Shown piece by piece: positions 63,108-64,000 of a stretch of DNA of 64,000 nt. The notes below the pieces were generated by a model. The model saw nothing but the letters and a program-made list of their open reading frames with translations, was not told the DNA's origin and did no database searches. The DNA is from Actinacidiphila rubida (GTDB taxonomy: Bacteria > Actinomycetota > Actinomycetes > Streptomycetales > Streptomycetaceae), in the NCBI RefSeq assembly GCF_900110255.1, contig NZ_FODD01000020.1:108756-172755 (forward strand), given 5' to 3'. The translations under genes were made by a program, and so were the position numbers. Each line of letters opens with the position of its first letter. Position 1 is the stretch's first letter.

Positions 63108-63311
63108 TCAGACGGTGCGGATGTTCTCGGCCTGCGGGCCCTTCTGGCCCTGCGTCACGTCGAACTCGACCTTCTGGCCTTCGAGCAGCTCGCGGTAGCC
63201 CTGCGCCATGATGTTCGAGTAGTGCGCGAAGACGTCGGAGCCGCCGCCGTCCTGCTCGATGAAGCCGAAGCCCTTTTCCGAGTTGAACCACTTCACGGTT
63301 CCGGTTGCCAT
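63108..63311 (-). CDS. Cold-shock protein (CspA family)
   Basis: 67 aa single OB-fold. MATGTVKWFNSEKGFGFI holds RNP1 (KGFGFI), SDVFAHYS is RNP2, and it ends GPQAENIRTV. It binds single-stranded RNA/DNA and acts as an RNA chaperone. The ATG at 63309-63311 has GGAGAT seven nt upstream; a 5' leader of about 35 nt or more leads from a possible -10 (TACAGT, 63350-63355 minus). It is convergent with glgP, with its own strong terminator. Confidence 0.96.
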   Translation of the reverse strand: MATGTVKWFNSEKGFGFIEQDGGGSDVFAHYSNIMAQGYRELLEGQKVEFDVTQGQKGPQAENIRTV

Positions 63312-63453
63312 AATCCATCTCCTACTGGTGGGGCAGTTTCCAGATCCGCACTGTACGGACCGGGATCGCCGTAGATGATCACCCCACACCGATGAATTCC
63401 GGCAAAAGCCAAAAGTGCACCCGTATCGCAATCATCCGGACGTACGTCCGGCC

Positions 63454-63481
63454 GTCCGGGTGACTGGTGCGCCACCCGGAC
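63454..63481 (-). terminator. Terminator of the right-edge gene
   Basis: GTCCGGGTG / CACCCGGAC, 9-bp stem with a 10-nt loop, 55 nt after the stop at 63536. A second perfect 16-bp palindrome CCGGACGTACGTCCGG follows at 63436-63451. Confidence 0.7.
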
Positions 63482-63535
63482 GGCTCGGTGCTGATCGGTT
63501 CGGTCCGGCCCGTTCGGCTCAGCCGGCCGGCCGGT

Positions 63536-64000
63536 TCAGCTCACGTTGACCGCGGTGTCGTCGATGACGAACGAGGTCTGGAGGCTGGAGTCCTCGGTGC
63601 CGGTGAACTTCAGGGTCACCGTCTGGCCGGCGTAGGAGGACAGGTTCACCGACTTCTGGGCGTAGCCGGTGTTCTTGTTGAGGTTGGAGTAGGTGGCCAG
63701 CGTCGTCGAGCCGGCGGTCAGCGTCAGCTTGTCGTACGCGGTCGTGGTGGTGGTCTCGGCCGTGTCGATGTGCAGGTAGAAGGTGAGGGTGGCGGTGGTG
63801 CAGGACGCCGGCACGGTCACCGACTGGGACAGCGTGTCGGTGTGGGTGGTGCCGTAGCCGTTCAGCCACGCCTTCCACGAGCCGCTGTGGGCGGCCTCAC
63901 CGGTGCTGTTGTCGATCACGCCGCTGGAGGCGGTCCACGGCGCGGCCGTGCCCGTCTCGAAGCCCGGGTTGCCCAGCAGCTGTGCGGCGGTGCAGCCGCC
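63536..64000 (-). CDS. C-terminal domain of a secreted protein (partial)
   Basis: The last 154 codons of a gene entering from the right edge. The frame is open to base 64000 and reads GGCTAAQLLGNPGFETG there, then beta-rich repeats (GTTHTDTLSQSVTVPASC, TFYLHIDTAETTT, YSNLNKNTGYAQKSVNLSS, VTLKFTGTED, FVIDDTAVNVS). This GNPGFE...IDD domain is common at the end of Streptomyces secreted peptidases such as S53/S8 enzymes, where it binds substrate or wall. A GTG at 63917-63919 is not the real start. The catalytic part is outside the window. Confidence 0.7.
   Translation of the reverse strand, partial: GGCTAAQLLGNPGFETGTAAPWTASSGVIDNSTGEAAHSGSWKAWLNGYGTTHTDTLSQSVTVPASCTTATLTFYLHIDTAETTTTTAYDKLTLTAGSTTLATYSNLNKNTGYAQKSVNLSSYAGQTVTLKFTGTEDSSLQTSFVIDDTAVNVS

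Overview
The window is chromosomal DNA of a Streptomyces or a very close relative. The base composition is strongly GC-rich (judged by eye, not counted), GTG and TTG starts are common, and the gene set is diagnostic: the FilP/Scy cytoskeletal pair, actinobacterial NucS, isobutyryl-CoA mutase, the GlgE alpha-glucan pathway and several Streptomyces-only DUF families. The order (adenosyltransferase, hydroxybutyryl-CoA dehydrogenase, STAS, nucS, filP/scy, epimerase/thiolase/meaB, icmA, pyk, ackA/pta, pfk, glgB/mak/treS/glgE/glgP) agrees with what I remember of the S. coelicolor core chromosome around SCO5380-SCO5445. That is recollection, not a search. I found no in-frame TTA codon in the called genes, no tRNA or rRNA, no CRISPR array, no transposase and no phage gene.

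Layout. 1-6.8 kb: cobalamin adenosyltransferase fragment, 3-hydroxybutyryl-CoA dehydrogenase, a STAS protein, a 1066-residue membrane-anchored STAND-like NTPase, the mismatch endonuclease NucS and a small conserved protein. 6.8-15 kb: luciferase-like oxidoreductase, small CxxC protein, ABC exporter pair, then FilP and Scy, which organise hyphal tip growth. 15-18 kb: methylmalonyl-CoA epimerase, divergent from acetyl-CoA acetyltransferase and MeaB (short-chain acyl-CoA and B12 metabolism). 18-26.5 kb: MarR, an ArsR/SRPBCC/mycothiol-enzyme operon, a DUF2127 plus three-AIM24 operon, a DUF3817/thiamine-binding pair, and a divergent ArsR/MFS pair. 26.5-33 kb: FemAB and MurJ (cell wall) diverge from each other. 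A 0.7-kb non-coding near-palindrome follows, then an ECF sigma/anti-sigma-like pair and a lipoprotein L,D-transpeptidase. 33-38 kb: MarR, DUF3817, icmA, an orphan DUF397 gene, TetR and a YbbN-like thioredoxin. 38-41.5 kb: a secreted/membrane trio (DUF6230, DUF6114, proline/threonine-rich protein). 41.6-49 kb: central carbon genes pyk, ackA, pta, a D-lactate-type dehydrogenase and pfkA. 49-51.6 kb: a GH18 chitinase divergent from an LARTG surface protein. 51.6-63 kb: glgB, maltokinase, treS, glgE and glgP. 63-64 kb: a cold-shock protein and the 3' end of a secreted protein gene.

How the genes work together. TreS converts trehalose to maltose, Mak phosphorylates maltose, GlgE polymerises maltose 1-phosphate into alpha-1,4-glucan, GlgB branches it and GlgP degrades it, so the 12-kb block is a complete trehalose-to-glucan route. 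Pyk, Pta/AckA, the 2-hydroxyacid dehydrogenase and Pfk cover glycolytic control and acetate/lactate overflow. Epimerase, thiolase, MeaB, IcmA and the adenosyltransferase all serve B12-dependent acyl-CoA rearrangement and precursor supply.

The most notable non-gene signals are: the ~0.6-kb imperfect palindrome at 29.6-30.3 kb, with a related repeat at 5.2-5.4 kb; a 22-bp operator filling the icmA promoter spacer; a recurrent -10 box placed 6-8 nt before start codons (ten genes), suggesting leaderless mRNAs; a dyad upstream of the chitinase; and very long perfect hairpins between convergent genes.
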